A stretch of DNA of 64,000 nucleotides from Pedobacter sp. Leaf176 (GCF_001424305.1 NZ_LMPD01000001.1:682001-746000); one strand, 5' to 3'. Counted from the stretch's first letter, positions 8,212 through 17,235 are shown. Made by a program: numbers and translations. The notes: generated from the letters alone by a model not told the origin.

Positions 8212-8358
8212 ATGATAGAAATAATTTTAGAGTTCTTTTTTGGGATATTTTCCGTAACTGGCGCGAAGAAAAATAAAGCTATGGCAAGTCCTTTATTTTT
8301 AGTTGCTCTCGTTGGTTGGTTGGTTTTGATATTCAGTTTAACTTTGGTTTTTGGCTGA
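8212..8358 (+). CDS. Small hydrophobic membrane protein
   Basis: A 48-codon frame with an ATG at 8212. The product begins MIEIILEFFFGIFSVTG, has a basic hinge AKKNKAMAS, and ends in a membrane segment (PLFLVALVGWLVLIFSLTLV). The two hydrophobic halves around a positive loop suggest a hairpin in the inner membrane. It starts 61 bases after the divergent hydrolase frame and ends 37 bases before the DinB gene, so it may be co-transcribed with dinB. The function is unknown. Confidence 0.5.
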   Translation: MIEIILEFFFGIFSVTGAKKNKAMASPLFLVALVGWLVLIFSLTLVFG

Positions 8359-8394
8359 AATCATTATTGCCTTTAGAAAAGAATCTTAAAAATA

Positions 8395-8910
8395 ATGGCG
8401 CAAAAATTAGAAGTTTGGCAGCGAGGTCCCTTGCCTGATATAATACCGGTTCTACAACCAGTTGCCCATGCATTATTACAGGCAAGGGAAGAGATTAATG
8501 TTTATATGTTTGAATTCCCCGTTGAATTGTTATGGAATCGTCCTGCAGGAATGGCTTCAACTGGTTTTCATCTTCAACACTTAAGCGGCGTTTTAGACAG
8601 GGTTTTTACCTATGCCAGAAATGAAAAGCTCTCGGAATTTCAATTTGAAGAATTGGCAGAAGAAGGTAAGGATAGACCGGAGGGTTATACCGTTTCAGAT
8701 TTAGTGAACAGGTTTAATAAACAGGTTGATATAGCAATCGAACAAATTAAAGTTACTGATGGATCAACTTTAGATAATTTCAGGGGAATCGGTCGTGCAG
8801 GTTTACCATCAACGGTTATTGGTTTATTGGTACATGCAGCTGAACATACCATGCGACATGTCGGGCAGCTAATGGTTACTGTAGCAGTGGTAAAAAATGG
8901 TGGTATTTAG
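8395..8910 (+). CDS. DinB-family (four-helix, metal-binding) protein
   Basis: A 171-residue DinB/YfiT-like four-helix bundle. The three metal-binding histidines typical of the fold are visible in GFHLQH, in HAAEHTMRH and near MRHVGQL. Family members include mycothiol- and bacillithiol-dependent transferases; in Bacteroidota most are of unknown function. The gene follows a small membrane protein gene and ends before a strong bidirectional terminator. Confidence 0.85.
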   Translation: MAQKLEVWQRGPLPDIIPVLQPVAHALLQAREEINVYMFEFPVELLWNRPAGMASTGFHLQHLSGVLDRVFTYARNEKLSEFQFEELAEEGKDRPEGYTVSDLVNRFNKQVDIAIEQIKVTDGSTLDNFRGIGRAGLPSTVIGLLVHAAEHTMRHVGQLMVTVAVVKNGGI

Positions 8911-8965
8911 CTTAAATGCATTATGTTTTTACATTAAGCCAATAGCAAAGACACTAGGAATTATA

Positions 8966-9004
8966 AAAACAGCACCTGATCATTTAATGGTCAGGTGCTG
9001 TTTT
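8966..9004. terminator. Bidirectional terminator between dinB-like and lspA
   Basis: AAAACAGCACCTGA at 8966-8979 pairs perfectly with TCAGGTGCTGTTTT at 8991-9004. The A and T tails serve both the plus-strand gene ending at 8910 and the minus-strand operon ending at 9049. Confidence 0.88.
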
Positions 9005-9048
9005 GCATTGTAGCTTTTTAATAAGCCAGGGTTTTACAAAATGTCGTT

Positions 9049-9651
9049 TTACTCTTCCACGATCTCGCTGTTAATGCTTACTTCATCTTTTACATCTTCT
9101 TTGAAATAGTTTTTCTGGAAGATAAGGATAAGCACAACGCCAACTGAAATTGCGGCATCTGCAAGGTTAAAAACCGGTCTGAAGAAAACGAACTCGTCGC
9201 CACCCCAAATCGGAATCCAGCTTGGGAAATGTCCTTCGGCAATCGGAAAATAAAGCATGTCGACAACGCGGCCATGAAACCAGGTTTCATAGCCATATAT
9301 TTTACCATAAAATACAGAATCGATGATGTTGCCCAATGCGCCTGCAAAGATTAAGGCAACATTTAAGATTAAACCACGATGGTATTTGTGTTTGATTAAA
9401 TAATGCAAACCATAGCCGATACCTGCAACGGCGACAATACGGAATAATGATAAAGCTAATTTTCCAAACTCACCACCAAATTCCATCCCGAAGGCCATAC
9501 CATTATTTTCAGTAAAATGAATGATAAACCATTGGCCAAGGATTTTGAATTCCTGGCCAAGGTACATATTGGTTTTAATCCAGGTTTTAAGTGCCTGATC
9601 AGCAAGTAAAACTAAAAAGATAACGATTAAAGGTTTTGTATAGCCTTTCAT
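9049..9651 (-). CDS. lspA: Lipoprotein signal peptidase (signal peptidase II)
   Basis: A 200-residue inner-membrane aspartyl protease with four membrane helices. The conserved boxes are present: TENNGMAFG, GALGNIIDSVFYG, RVVDMLYF with a catalytic Asp, and FNLADAAISVG with the second catalytic Asp. It cleaves the signal peptide of prolipoproteins before the lipidated Cys and so serves the many lipoproteins in this window. Its ATG overlaps the stop codon of the dksA-like gene (TAATG), so the two are translationally coupled. It is the last gene of the ileS operon; an ileS-lspA linkage is common in bacteria. Confidence 0.95.
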   Translation of the reverse strand: MKGYTKPLIVIFLVLLADQALKTWIKTNMYLGQEFKILGQWFIIHFTENNGMAFGMEFGGEFGKLALSLFRIVAVAGIGYGLHYLIKHKYHRGLILNVALIFAGALGNIIDSVFYGKIYGYETWFHGRVVDMLYFPIAEGHFPSWIPIWGGDEFVFFRPVFNLADAAISVGVVLILIFQKNYFKEDVKDEVSINSEIVEE

Positions 9652-10034
9652 TAACTTTGTTTTAGTTTAGCTTCCATACTCAAAGTAGCGTGCGGAACCG
9701 CACGTAAACGTTCTTTCTGGATAAGTTTACCGGTTTCACGGCAAATGCCATAGGTTTTGTTTTCGATACGAACTAAAGCGTTTTCCAGGTTATCAATAAA
9801 CTTCTTCTGACGGGCAGCTAACTGGTTAATCTGCTCTTTTTCCATGGTTGCGGAACCATCTTCTAATGTTTTGTACGCTCCTGAAGTATCTTCCGTACCA
9901 TTAGCGTTAGGGTTACTTAATGATGATGTTAATGCATTAAGTTCCTCTTTCGCTATGCGTAATTTATCTTGAATTAATTCTTTAAATTCCTGAAGTTCAC
10001 TGTCTGAGTAGCGTGTTTTGTTACTGTTTTCCAT
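9651..10034 (-). CDS. TraR/DksA-family protein without the zinc Cys cluster
   Basis: A 127-residue coiled-coil protein: two long helices and the DksA-type C-terminal segment TYGICRETGKLIQKERLRAV followed by PHA. DksA binds the RNA polymerase secondary channel and works with ppGpp. The canonical zinc finger has four cysteines, but only one Cys (in GICRET) remains here, with the partners replaced by Thr and other residues. This is usual in Bacteroidota members as far as I recall. It lies between ileS (30 bases) and lspA (1-base overlap). Confidence 0.88.
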   Translation of the reverse strand: MENSNKTRYSDSELQEFKELIQDKLRIAKEELNALTSSLSNPNANGTEDTSGAYKTLEDGSATMEKEQINQLAARQKKFIDNLENALVRIENKTYGICRETGKLIQKERLRAVPHATLSMEAKLKQS

Positions 10035-10064
10035 TTTTTTAATTTAGTTTTCTAAGATATGGAT

Positions 10065-13000
10065 TTATATTTTAGTTACCGAAATGCTTAATTCAACATC
10101 GTCTATAGTGATTTTGTTTGAGCTAAACGCTTCATCTGTTAATTCTAATTCATCGGCTAAAATTTCTGCGCAAATGTAGGCCTTGTTTTTAGCAACTGCT
10201 GCGGTAACAAGGTTATCATTTTGTAAAGCTACTTTAATCCTATCAGTCACTTCAAAATTTAATTCTTTACGTAAATTTTGAATTCTGTTCACCAGTTCGC
10301 GGGAAATCCCCTCTTGTTTCAACTCTTCAGAAATGGTTACATCCAAAGCAACAGTCAAGCTGCCTAAATTGGTCACCTGCCATCCTGGGATATCTTCTGC
10401 AATGATTTCTACATCTAAGAGTTGTACATCGTATGAAATACTGTCGCCGAGTTTAGGATCAGTTGAGATAGTTATTTGTCCTTCTTTTTCTAAAGTAAAA
10501 ATATCCTCCTGGCTGAAATTGTTAATTGCATCAGCAATGGCTTTCATGCTTTTACCGACCTTTGCACCTAAAACCTTAAAGTTTGGTTTAACTTTTTTCT
10601 TTACAATGCCATGCGTATCGGTAATGAATTCGATATTTTTAACATTTGTTTCTGAAAGGATGTAATCGGCTACTTTTGATATTTTTTGCTCGAATTCGCT
10701 ACTTAAGGATGGGATTAAAATTTTTTCTAAAGGCTGACGGACATTGATGCTGGATTTTTTACGCAAGGATAAAACCATCGAAGAAATATCCTGGGCATAT
10801 ACCATGCGCTCATTCAAATCTGTGTCAATTAGGCTTTCGTCGGCAGCTGTCCATAATGTTAAGTGAACAGATTGTTCTGCATTTTTATCGTTAACGCTTA
10901 AATTTCTATACAACCAATCGGCAAAGAAAGGCGCAACAGGACTCATCAGCTGCGCTAAAGTTTCCAGACAGGTGTAAAGCGTTTCATATGCTGCACGTTT
11001 ATCATCCGTCATTTCGCCTTTCCAGAAACGGCGGCGGCTTAACCTGATGTACCAGTTGCTTAAATGTTCATCAACAAAAGCCTGAATCGAACGCGTTGCT
11101 TTGGTTGGCTCGTATGCGTTGTAAGCTTCATCAACTTCGTTGATTAAATTTTGTAACAACGACAAAATCCAACGATCTAATTCTGTCCTGTCTTCAACTT
11201 TGCTTAAGTTATTTTTATCGATTTCGAACTTGTCGATATTTGCATATAAAGCAAAGAATGCATAGGTATTGTAAAGTGTTCCGAAGAATTTACGGCGAAC
11301 TTCTGCAATGCCCTCGATGTCAAATTTCAGGTTATCCCATGGATTTGCATTTGAAATCATATACCAGCGCGTTGCATCGGCGCCATATTCATTAATGGTT
11401 TGGAACGGATCTGCTGCATTGCCTAAACGTTTCGACATTTTCTGCCCGTTTTTATCCAGCACTAATCCATTTGAAACTACATTTTTGTAGGCAACCTTAT
11501 CGAAAACCAGTGTAGAAATGGCGTGAAGAGTATAAAACCAACCACGAGTTTGATCTACACCTTCAGCAATAAAATCTGCCGGGAAATCTTCGTTTCCATC
11601 AATACTTTCTTTGTTTTCAAAAGGATAATGCCACTGTGCATAAGGCATAGCGCCAGAATCGAACCAAACATCAATTAAATCACTTTCGCGAACCATTGGT
11701 TTACCAGATGGAGAAACTAAAGTAATTTTATCGACCACATTTTTATGTAAATCTATCAAACTATAGTTGTCTTCAGACATATTTCCGATTTCAAATCCTT
11801 TGAACGGATTTTCTTTCTGGAAACCCGCTGCTATAGATTTTTCAATAGCGTTATAAAGTTCTTCAACCGAACCGATTAAAACTTCCTCTTTTTTGTCTTC
11901 TGTTCTCCAGATTGGCAAAGGAATTCCCCAATATCTTGAACGAGATAGATTCCAGTCGTTGGCATTTTTTAACCAATTACCGAAACGGCCCTCGCCTGTA
12001 GACTTTGGTTTCCAGTTGATCGTTTCATTCAGGTCGAACATCCTGTCTTTAACATCCGTTACTTTGATAAACCACGAATCTAAAGGATAATATAAAAGTG
12101 GCTCATCAGTTCTCCAACTATGTGGGTAACTGTGAACATATTTTTCTACTTTAAAAGCTTTATTTTCTTCTTTTAATAAAATCGCGATTTCTACATCAAC
12201 CGATTTTTCAGGTGCTTCGCCAGCAGTATAATATTCATTCTTGACATATTTGCCAGCAAAAGGACCAACATGTTTGGTAAATTTTCCTTGTAAATCTACC
12301 AGCGGAACTAGGATTTCGTTATCATCTAATACCAACATCGGCGGAATTTCCGGAACTGCTTCTTTAGCAACTTTAGCATCATCGGCACCGAAAGTAGGTG
12401 CCGTGTGTACAATTCCGGTCCCATCTTCTGTCGTTACGAAATCACCAGAAATTACCCGGAAGGCGTTTTCAGGATTGTTGTATGGTAAAGCGTAAGTTAA
12501 AAGTTGCTCATATTTAATTCCGACCAGGTCAGTTCCTTTGCATTCGGCAAGGATTTGATATGGTATTTTCTTGTCTCCAGTTTTGAAATTTGTAAAATCT
12601 TCAGCTTCGTTACTTTCAAAAAAACCTTTACTGAATTGTTTTCCAACTAGGCTTTTTGCCAAAATTACATTCGTTGGCAAGAAAGTATATTGGTTAAAAG
12701 TTTTAACTAAAACATAATCAATTTTTGGTCCAACAGTTAAAGCTGTGTTGGATGGTAAAGTCCAGGGGGTTGTTGTCCAGGCGAGGAAATAAAAATCCTC
12801 CCCTAATTCCTTCGAAGGGGGATAGGCAAGACGAAATGCTTTAGCCACACTATTAGCTCCCTCTCCTTCGGAGAGGGTTGGGGTGAGGCTTTTAAACTGT
12901 GCGACAATTGTGGTATCGGTAACATCGCGATAAGCACCGGGTTGGTTCACTTCGTGAGAACTTAAACCGGTTCCTGCTTTCGGCGAATAGGGCTGAATGG

Positions 13001-13529
13001 TGTAGCCTTTATAAATTAATCCTTTATCATAAATCTGTTTCAAAAGCCACCAAACCGACTCCATGTATTTCGATTTGTAGGTGATGTATGGGTCGTCCAT
13101 ATCTACCCAATAACCCATTTTTTCAGTCAAATCGTTCCACACATCGGTGTAACGCATTACTGTTTTCTTACAGGCTTCGTTATAGTCTTCAATAGAAATG
13201 GTTTTACCGATATCTTCCTTGGTTATACCCAATTCCTTTTCAGTGCCCAATTCAACGGGTAAGCCATGCGTATCCCAGCCAGCTTTTCTCTTAACCTGGT
13301 AGCCTTTAATTGTTTTGTAGCGGCAAAAAATATCTTTAATAGCACGAGCCATTACGTGGTGAATCCCTGGCATACCGTTGGCGGATGGTGGTCCCTCGTA
13401 AAAAGTAAACGGATTGGATTTTGAGCGGGAAGAAATGCTTTTTTCAAAGATGTTTTCTTCTTTCCAGAAATCCAGTATTTCTTGCCCTATTTTGGCAAGA
13501 TCCAATTGTTTAAATTCGCTATACATCAA
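10065..13529 (-). CDS. ileS: Isoleucyl-tRNA synthetase
   Basis: A 1154-residue class I synthetase that charges tRNA-Ile. It has the HIGH-region PPSANGMPGIHHVMAR, the editing (CP1) domain with WTTTPWTLPSN, and the KMSKR motif in NGQKMSKRLGNAADP. The C-terminal anticodon-binding and extra domains match the long, eukaryote-like IleRS form, some members of which are mupirocin-resistant. At residues about 214-245, just before DFYFLAWTTTPW, the protein carries a 32-residue segment encoded by two palindromic repeats (see the repeat entry). It is first gene of the ileS-dksA-lspA operon. The start at 13529 (MMYSEF) could equally be the second Met. Confidence 0.96.
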   Translation of the reverse strand: MMYSEFKQLDLAKIGQEILDFWKEENIFEKSISSRSKSNPFTFYEGPPSANGMPGIHHVMARAIKDIFCRYKTIKGYQVKRKAGWDTHGLPVELGTEKELGITKEDIGKTISIEDYNEACKKTVMRYTDVWNDLTEKMGYWVDMDDPYITYKSKYMESVWWLLKQIYDKGLIYKGYTIQPYSPKAGTGLSSHEVNQPGAYRDVTDTTIVAQFKSLTPTLSEGEGANSVAKAFRLAYPPSKELGEDFYFLAWTTTPWTLPSNTALTVGPKIDYVLVKTFNQYTFLPTNVILAKSLVGKQFSKGFFESNEAEDFTNFKTGDKKIPYQILAECKGTDLVGIKYEQLLTYALPYNNPENAFRVISGDFVTTEDGTGIVHTAPTFGADDAKVAKEAVPEIPPMLVLDDNEILVPLVDLQGKFTKHVGPFAGKYVKNEYYTAGEAPEKSVDVEIAILLKEENKAFKVEKYVHSYPHSWRTDEPLLYYPLDSWFIKVTDVKDRMFDLNETINWKPKSTGEGRFGNWLKNANDWNLSRSRYWGIPLPIWRTEDKKEEVLIGSVEELYNAIEKSIAAGFQKENPFKGFEIGNMSEDNYSLIDLHKNVVDKITLVSPSGKPMVRESDLIDVWFDSGAMPYAQWHYPFENKESIDGNEDFPADFIAEGVDQTRGWFYTLHAISTLVFDKVAYKNVVSNGLVLDKNGQKMSKRLGNAADPFQTINEYGADATRWYMISNANPWDNLKFDIEGIAEVRRKFFGTLYNTYAFFALYANIDKFEIDKNNLSKVEDRTELDRWILSLLQNLINEVDEAYNAYEPTKATRSIQAFVDEHLSNWYIRLSRRRFWKGEMTDDKRAAYETLYTCLETLAQLMSPVAPFFADWLYRNLSVNDKNAEQSVHLTLWTAADESLIDTDLNERMVYAQDISSMVLSLRKKSSINVRQPLEKILIPSLSSEFEQKISKVADYILSETNVKNIEFITDTHGIVKKKVKPNFKVLGAKVGKSMKAIADAINNFSQEDIFTLEKEGQITISTDPKLGDSISYDVQLLDVEIIAEDIPGWQVTNLGSLTVALDVTISEELKQEGISRELVNRIQNLRKELNFEVTDRIKVALQNDNLVTAAVAKNKAYICAEILADELELTDEAFSSNKITIDDVELSISVTKI
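12795..12890 (-). repeat. Palindromic repeats read in frame inside ileS
   Basis: Two hairpin repeats lie side by side in the coding sequence. One has the perfect stem CCCTCTCC-TTC-GGAGAGGG (12858-12876) with a GGGTGAGGC flank and encodes LTPTLSEGEG. The other has the palindrome CCTTCGAAGG inside a CCTCCCC/GGGGGA frame and encodes YPPSKELGED. Length is a multiple of three and no stop is present. A related copy of the second repeat is intergenic at 48893-48932. Confidence 0.75.
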
Positions 13530-13609
13530 TTAAGTACCTCAAAAAATTAAGGTTGCAAAGTTAAAGTTTTTCGCTCAAATTTTGGTAGTTTTGATGGAAA
13601 TACTTTAAT

Positions 13610-13794
13610 GTGAAATTATTTAATACCGGACTTTCTTTAATGGTTGTTGCTGTAATCGCACTGCCAATTGTCGCCGTTATTAATCAAGCAATCGCGATTT
13701 TTTGCGTTATGCATTTTATTCCTGTGGCCTGATTGAACTAATCGGGCTTATCTTTGTTTTAGTTCATATTATCAAATTAAAAAAAACGGTATGA
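13610..13794 (+). pseudogene. Frameshifted small membrane protein gene
   Basis: From GTG 13610 the frame encodes VKLFNTGLSLMVVAVIALPI and onward, and stops at 13732. From about 13700 the -1 frame is coding-like (LRYAFYSCGLIELIGLIFVL, then VHIIKLKKTV) and stops at 13794, overlapping the next gene's ATG as ATGA. Joining the frames at the six-T run at 13698-13703 restores a membrane protein of about 61 residues. This looks like a one-base deletion in a homopolymer, slippage-dependent expression, or a sequencing error. The family is unknown. Confidence 0.55.
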
Positions 13795-14063
13795 TTAAGC
13801 TCCTTAAATTACAAAAAGCCATTTTAATGCTTGTTCTTGGTGTACTCTCTTTTATCGCCTACCGTATTTTAGATGCTTACGAAATAAGTTGGGCCCGGTA
13901 TATGCAAATACTGGCAGGCGTATTTGTAATAGTTGGCTCGCTTTGGATGTTATATCCGATTATTTTCGCGAAAAAAGATAATGATGGGAATGCAGAGATT
14001 ATCACCGATCCAACGGTCGAGGTTCCTGTAGATGAAGAAGAAGAAAAGCCGGTTGCAGAGTAG
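13791..14063 (+). CDS. Small two-helix membrane protein
   Basis: A 90-residue protein with two membrane segments (about residues 10-25 and 40-60) and an acidic C-terminal tail ending VPVDEEEEKPVAE. Its ATG overlaps the stop of the frameshifted gene before it (ATGA), indicating translational coupling in an intact ancestor. I do not recognise a domain. The pair probably formed a small membrane unit divergent from ileS. Confidence 0.7.
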   Translation: MIKLLKLQKAILMLVLGVLSFIAYRILDAYEISWARYMQILAGVFVIVGSLWMLYPIIFAKKDNDGNAEIITDPTVEVPVDEEEEKPVAE

Positions 14064-14073
14064 GAGTTAAGCC

Positions 14074-14096
14074 TATAAGGTTTTGAAAACCTTATA
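14074..14096. repeat. Left REP-like palindrome
   Basis: TATAAGGTTTT, a single G, then AAAACCTTATA: 11-base perfect arms. It overlaps the last codons of the transposase frame. Confidence 0.75.
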
Positions 14097-14695
14097 AGTT
14101 TGGAAAGTCAAAATTTGAAAATTTTTCTTTTTTGTGAAATGCTATAAATTCTTCTATACCTCCAAACCAGTCGAAAACAGCATTTCTTTCTAATTTTGAT
14201 TTTTTATTTATTGAGATAATTGAATTATAAGATGAGTAATCCCAATCCTCAGGCAACTTGCAAAACTGATGATGAACAGGGTTCTGATGAATGTAATTTA
14301 TTAATTTCGAGAAATACGACTCATCTTTGATTTCAATTCTTCTGGTAAAATCTAAGAAAAGCGCTCCTTTCCTTTTATTTTGCTTATTAAAGGCCTTTGC
14401 ATAACTATTTAGAAATTGCTGAACTTTGCAATACAAACTTGTGAAAGTCGAGACTTTCATCATTATTTTTTGCTAAAGTTCTTATTATATCTTCATCTCT
14501 AATTTGAACGAGTATATGAAAATGGTTGGGCATCAGGCAATAACAAAACGTTTTTGCTATTGGCGATACGTAATCATCAAATTTTGAAAGGAAGAAAATA
14601 TAATTATCGTGGTAGTTGAATAGATTTTCTTTTCCAACTGCATGATTAAATATGTGGTAAAAATTGTCGGGATGAAATTTATCTAAATATTTCAT
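14092..14695 (-). pseudogene. REP-associated Y1 (IS200-like) transposase, frameshifted
   Basis: The first frame (14695 to about 14470) gives the N-terminal half with the HUH motif in YCLMPNHFHILVQ. The second frame (14463-14092, offset +1) gives the catalytic tyrosine helix FLNSYAKAFNKQNKRKGALF and the C-terminal INYIHQNPVHH...DWDYSSY typical of RAYT proteins. The shift falls at a six-A run in the coding strand (14466-14471), followed by ATGATG. HUH transposases nick single-stranded hairpins through the Tyr. The shift could be inactivating, a slippage site or a read error. Confidence 0.85.
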
Positions 14696-14719
14696 GGCAA
14701 TTTTTCCCTAAATATAGTG

Positions 14720-14752
14720 AAACCTTATAGGTTTTAAAAACCTATAAGGTTT
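14720..14752. repeat. Right REP-like palindrome
   Basis: AAACCTTATAGGTTTT and its exact complement around a single A: 16-base perfect arms over 33 bases, sharing the core of the left palindrome. It lies 8 bases from the end of the MMPL gene and may also act as its terminator. Confidence 0.78.
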
Positions 14753-14760
14753 GAGAGCTT

Positions 14761-17112
14761 CTAATGGTCAAACTCACCAGCATTTTTGGCCGATTCTTCA
14801 TCAGAAATCATTTTCCTGACTTTCTTTTTATCCAGCCACAAAACCAGTGCTGGTAATAAGGTTAAGTTAAAAATCAAGGCTACAAACAAGGTTATGGAAA
14901 GTAGTAAGCCTAAAACTACTGTTCCGCCGAAAGTGGAGGCCGTAAATATTCCGAAACCGAAAAACAGAATTAAGGCAATGTGTGTCATGCTTACGCCCGT
15001 TTCCGTAATCGTGTCGGTCACGATTTTTGGCACGCCAAAATTTGTTAAATTCAATTCCTGCTGGTAGCGGGTTAAGAAATATATGGTTTGGTCAGATGCC
15101 AGTCCAAAAGCAATTGTAAAAATTAAAATAGTTGAGGGCTTTAGCGAAATTCCAAAATAACCCATAATTCCTGCTGTAATGATGAGCGGAACTATATTTG
15201 GCAATAAAGAAATAAGCATGATGCCAAGGCTTTTAAATTGTGCCAGGCGTAAGAGTGAAATTAGTACAATTGCCAAACCGATACTTTCAAATAGATGCTT
15301 CAGCATATAATCGGTTCCTTTTGAGAATATCACGCTCGATCCAGTCAATTCGACATCAAATTTATCGGGCGTTAAAATGCTGTCGATACGTGGCTTCAAT
15401 TCTGCCATAATCGCATCCAAACGTTTGGAGCCGACATCCGCCATCTGAAAACTAATCCTGGTGCTCTGGTTATCTTTACTCACGAAATTAGTTAACAAGC
15501 TTGCGTTTCCTTTTCCGCCGCTGGCGATATAAGCCAGAATAAAGTTTTTCTCCATATTGTCCGGCAAACGGAAGAAAGTAGAATCATTGTTATAGAAAGC
15601 CTGGGTTGCATATTTTAAACCCATATTAACTGAAATGGAACGGGAAAATTCCGGATATTCGGAAATCATTTTTTCCATTTTTTCCATTCTTTTCAGATTG
15701 GTTAAGTTGAAAACACCGTTCTTTTTCCTGGTATTTACACTCACTTCCAGCGGCAAAATTCCCTCGAAATTTTTCTCGAAGAATTTCAAATCCGTTAAGA
15801 TTTTAGAGTTTTTTGGTAAGTCATCAACCACATAACCATTTACATTAATCTTCATCACACCAATAAAAGCGACAATAGAAATTACCGCTGTGCCAATGTA
15901 AATCAAGCTGCTTTTTTGCTGGACAAGATTGTCGGTTTTAACCAATAGCTTATGTAAAAACCCTGCTTCGACATGGGTTTGTGCCTTTAATTTTGGCGCA
16001 GGTAAATAACTGAAAATTATCGGGATTAAGCATAAGCACATTAACCAGGTAATCATTACATTAATTGAAGCCACGCTACCAAATTGCATTAATAATTCAC
16101 TGCCTGTAAAATATAAAACACCGAAGCCAATTGCAGCGGTGATGTTTGCGATTAAGGTAGTAACCGCAATTCTTTCTATTGTAACGCTTAGAGCCCGTTG
16201 TTTATCGCCATCTTTTCTTAATTCGTTCTGGTATTTATTCAGCAATAAAATGCTGTTTGGAATGCCGATAATTACAATAAGTGGTGGAATTAAACCCGTT
16301 AGAATTGTTAACTCGAATCCAAATAAAACCAAGGTTCCGACGCTCCAGACCACACCCATAACTACAACCAAAATCGGGAAGAAGACAGCGTAGAATTTCC
16401 TGAAGAAAATTAATAAAATAATGGCTGAAACCAGGATAGATAAACCCAGGAAGAGTACAAATTCATTACTCACCAATTTGCTTACAGCTGTCCGGATATA
16501 AGGCAAACCTGAAATATGGACCTGTATTTTCGTTTTGTCCTGAAAAGCTTTCGCTTTGTCTTCTATTTGTTTTAAGATTGGATTTCTTTCTGCGGTATTT
16601 AGGATCTTAGTATCGAAGGTTATTGCCATTAAAGTGGCATTTTGCTTATTGTAAACCAGCCCCTCGAAAAACGGAGTGTTATATAAAATGTTTTTAATAG
16701 AATCCATTTCGGCATCCGTTGTCACCGGGCTTCCTGGTATCGGCTTTAATACGAATTTTTGCCCAATGGTATCTTTCTCCAATTGAAAAATTTTGGCTGA
16801 AGATAAAACTGCTTTTATGCCCTTTAGCTTTTGAATTTCGTTGGAAAGCTGTGACCACCTGTTATAAATGTCTTTCTTAAAAATTTCTGGCGATTTTATG
16901 CCAATCACCATCACACTTCCGTCTTCACCAAATGTCTTTTTAAAATTGTTGTATTTAATGAAAGCACTGTCGGTGATGGGTAATATTTTACTTCCTGTAT
17001 AAGATAATTTTACATTTTTGGCCTGAAAAGCCATGAAAACGGTACCAAGTAAAAAAAATACGATAATTGAAATGCGGTTCTGAAGAATAAACCTTGATAG
17101 CTTTACCCACAT
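14761..17112 (-). CDS. MMPL/RND-family transporter
   Basis: A 783-residue inner-membrane protein with the two-fold RND plan: membrane helix 1 at residues about 10-28, a periplasmic domain to about 215, five helices to about 370, then the same plan repeated (helix near 400, periplasmic domain, five helices from about 600). The loops match the SSD/MMPL group of predicted exporters (for example TGLIPPLIVIIGIPNSILLL). Relatives move lipids, hopanoids or other hydrophobic compounds using the proton gradient. No adaptor or outer-membrane partner gene is adjacent, so the substrate is open. It is divergent from recO. Confidence 0.87.
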   Translation of the reverse strand: MWVKLSRFILQNRISIIVFFLLGTVFMAFQAKNVKLSYTGSKILPITDSAFIKYNNFKKTFGEDGSVMVIGIKSPEIFKKDIYNRWSQLSNEIQKLKGIKAVLSSAKIFQLEKDTIGQKFVLKPIPGSPVTTDAEMDSIKNILYNTPFFEGLVYNKQNATLMAITFDTKILNTAERNPILKQIEDKAKAFQDKTKIQVHISGLPYIRTAVSKLVSNEFVLFLGLSILVSAIILLIFFRKFYAVFFPILVVVMGVVWSVGTLVLFGFELTILTGLIPPLIVIIGIPNSILLLNKYQNELRKDGDKQRALSVTIERIAVTTLIANITAAIGFGVLYFTGSELLMQFGSVASINVMITWLMCLCLIPIIFSYLPAPKLKAQTHVEAGFLHKLLVKTDNLVQQKSSLIYIGTAVISIVAFIGVMKINVNGYVVDDLPKNSKILTDLKFFEKNFEGILPLEVSVNTRKKNGVFNLTNLKRMEKMEKMISEYPEFSRSISVNMGLKYATQAFYNNDSTFFRLPDNMEKNFILAYIASGGKGNASLLTNFVSKDNQSTRISFQMADVGSKRLDAIMAELKPRIDSILTPDKFDVELTGSSVIFSKGTDYMLKHLFESIGLAIVLISLLRLAQFKSLGIMLISLLPNIVPLIITAGIMGYFGISLKPSTILIFTIAFGLASDQTIYFLTRYQQELNLTNFGVPKIVTDTITETGVSMTHIALILFFGFGIFTASTFGGTVVLGLLLSITLFVALIFNLTLLPALVLWLDKKKVRKMISDEESAKNAGEFDH

Positions 17113-17235
17113 GTGTTAGTCTGGTTTTAATTATAATGATAAGGGCAAAACTAATCTTATTTATAAATCCGAATGATTTTTTGCGCAATTAAATTTGCAC
17201 AAATAACATACTTTTGAAAAAAAGGTTTTAACTAC

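Larger units (their letters stand above)
14072..14752 (-). mobile_element. REP-associated transposase unit between two palindromes
   Basis: A Y1-type transposase gene (14092-14695) is closely bracketed by two imperfect palindromes built on the same core, CCTTATAGGTTTT and its complement: 14074-14096 on the left and 14720-14752 on the right. This is the layout of a RAYT/REP unit, where a single-strand Y1 transposase is associated with short hairpins. The transposase has a frameshift, so this copy is probably inactive. It sits between a small membrane protein gene and the MMPL exporter gene. Confidence 0.7.

Noticed and set aside
14466..14471. Programmed frameshift in the transposase
   Set aside because: The A run could allow slippage, but the +1 offset and the lack of a clear stimulatory structure make simple decay or a read error more likely.
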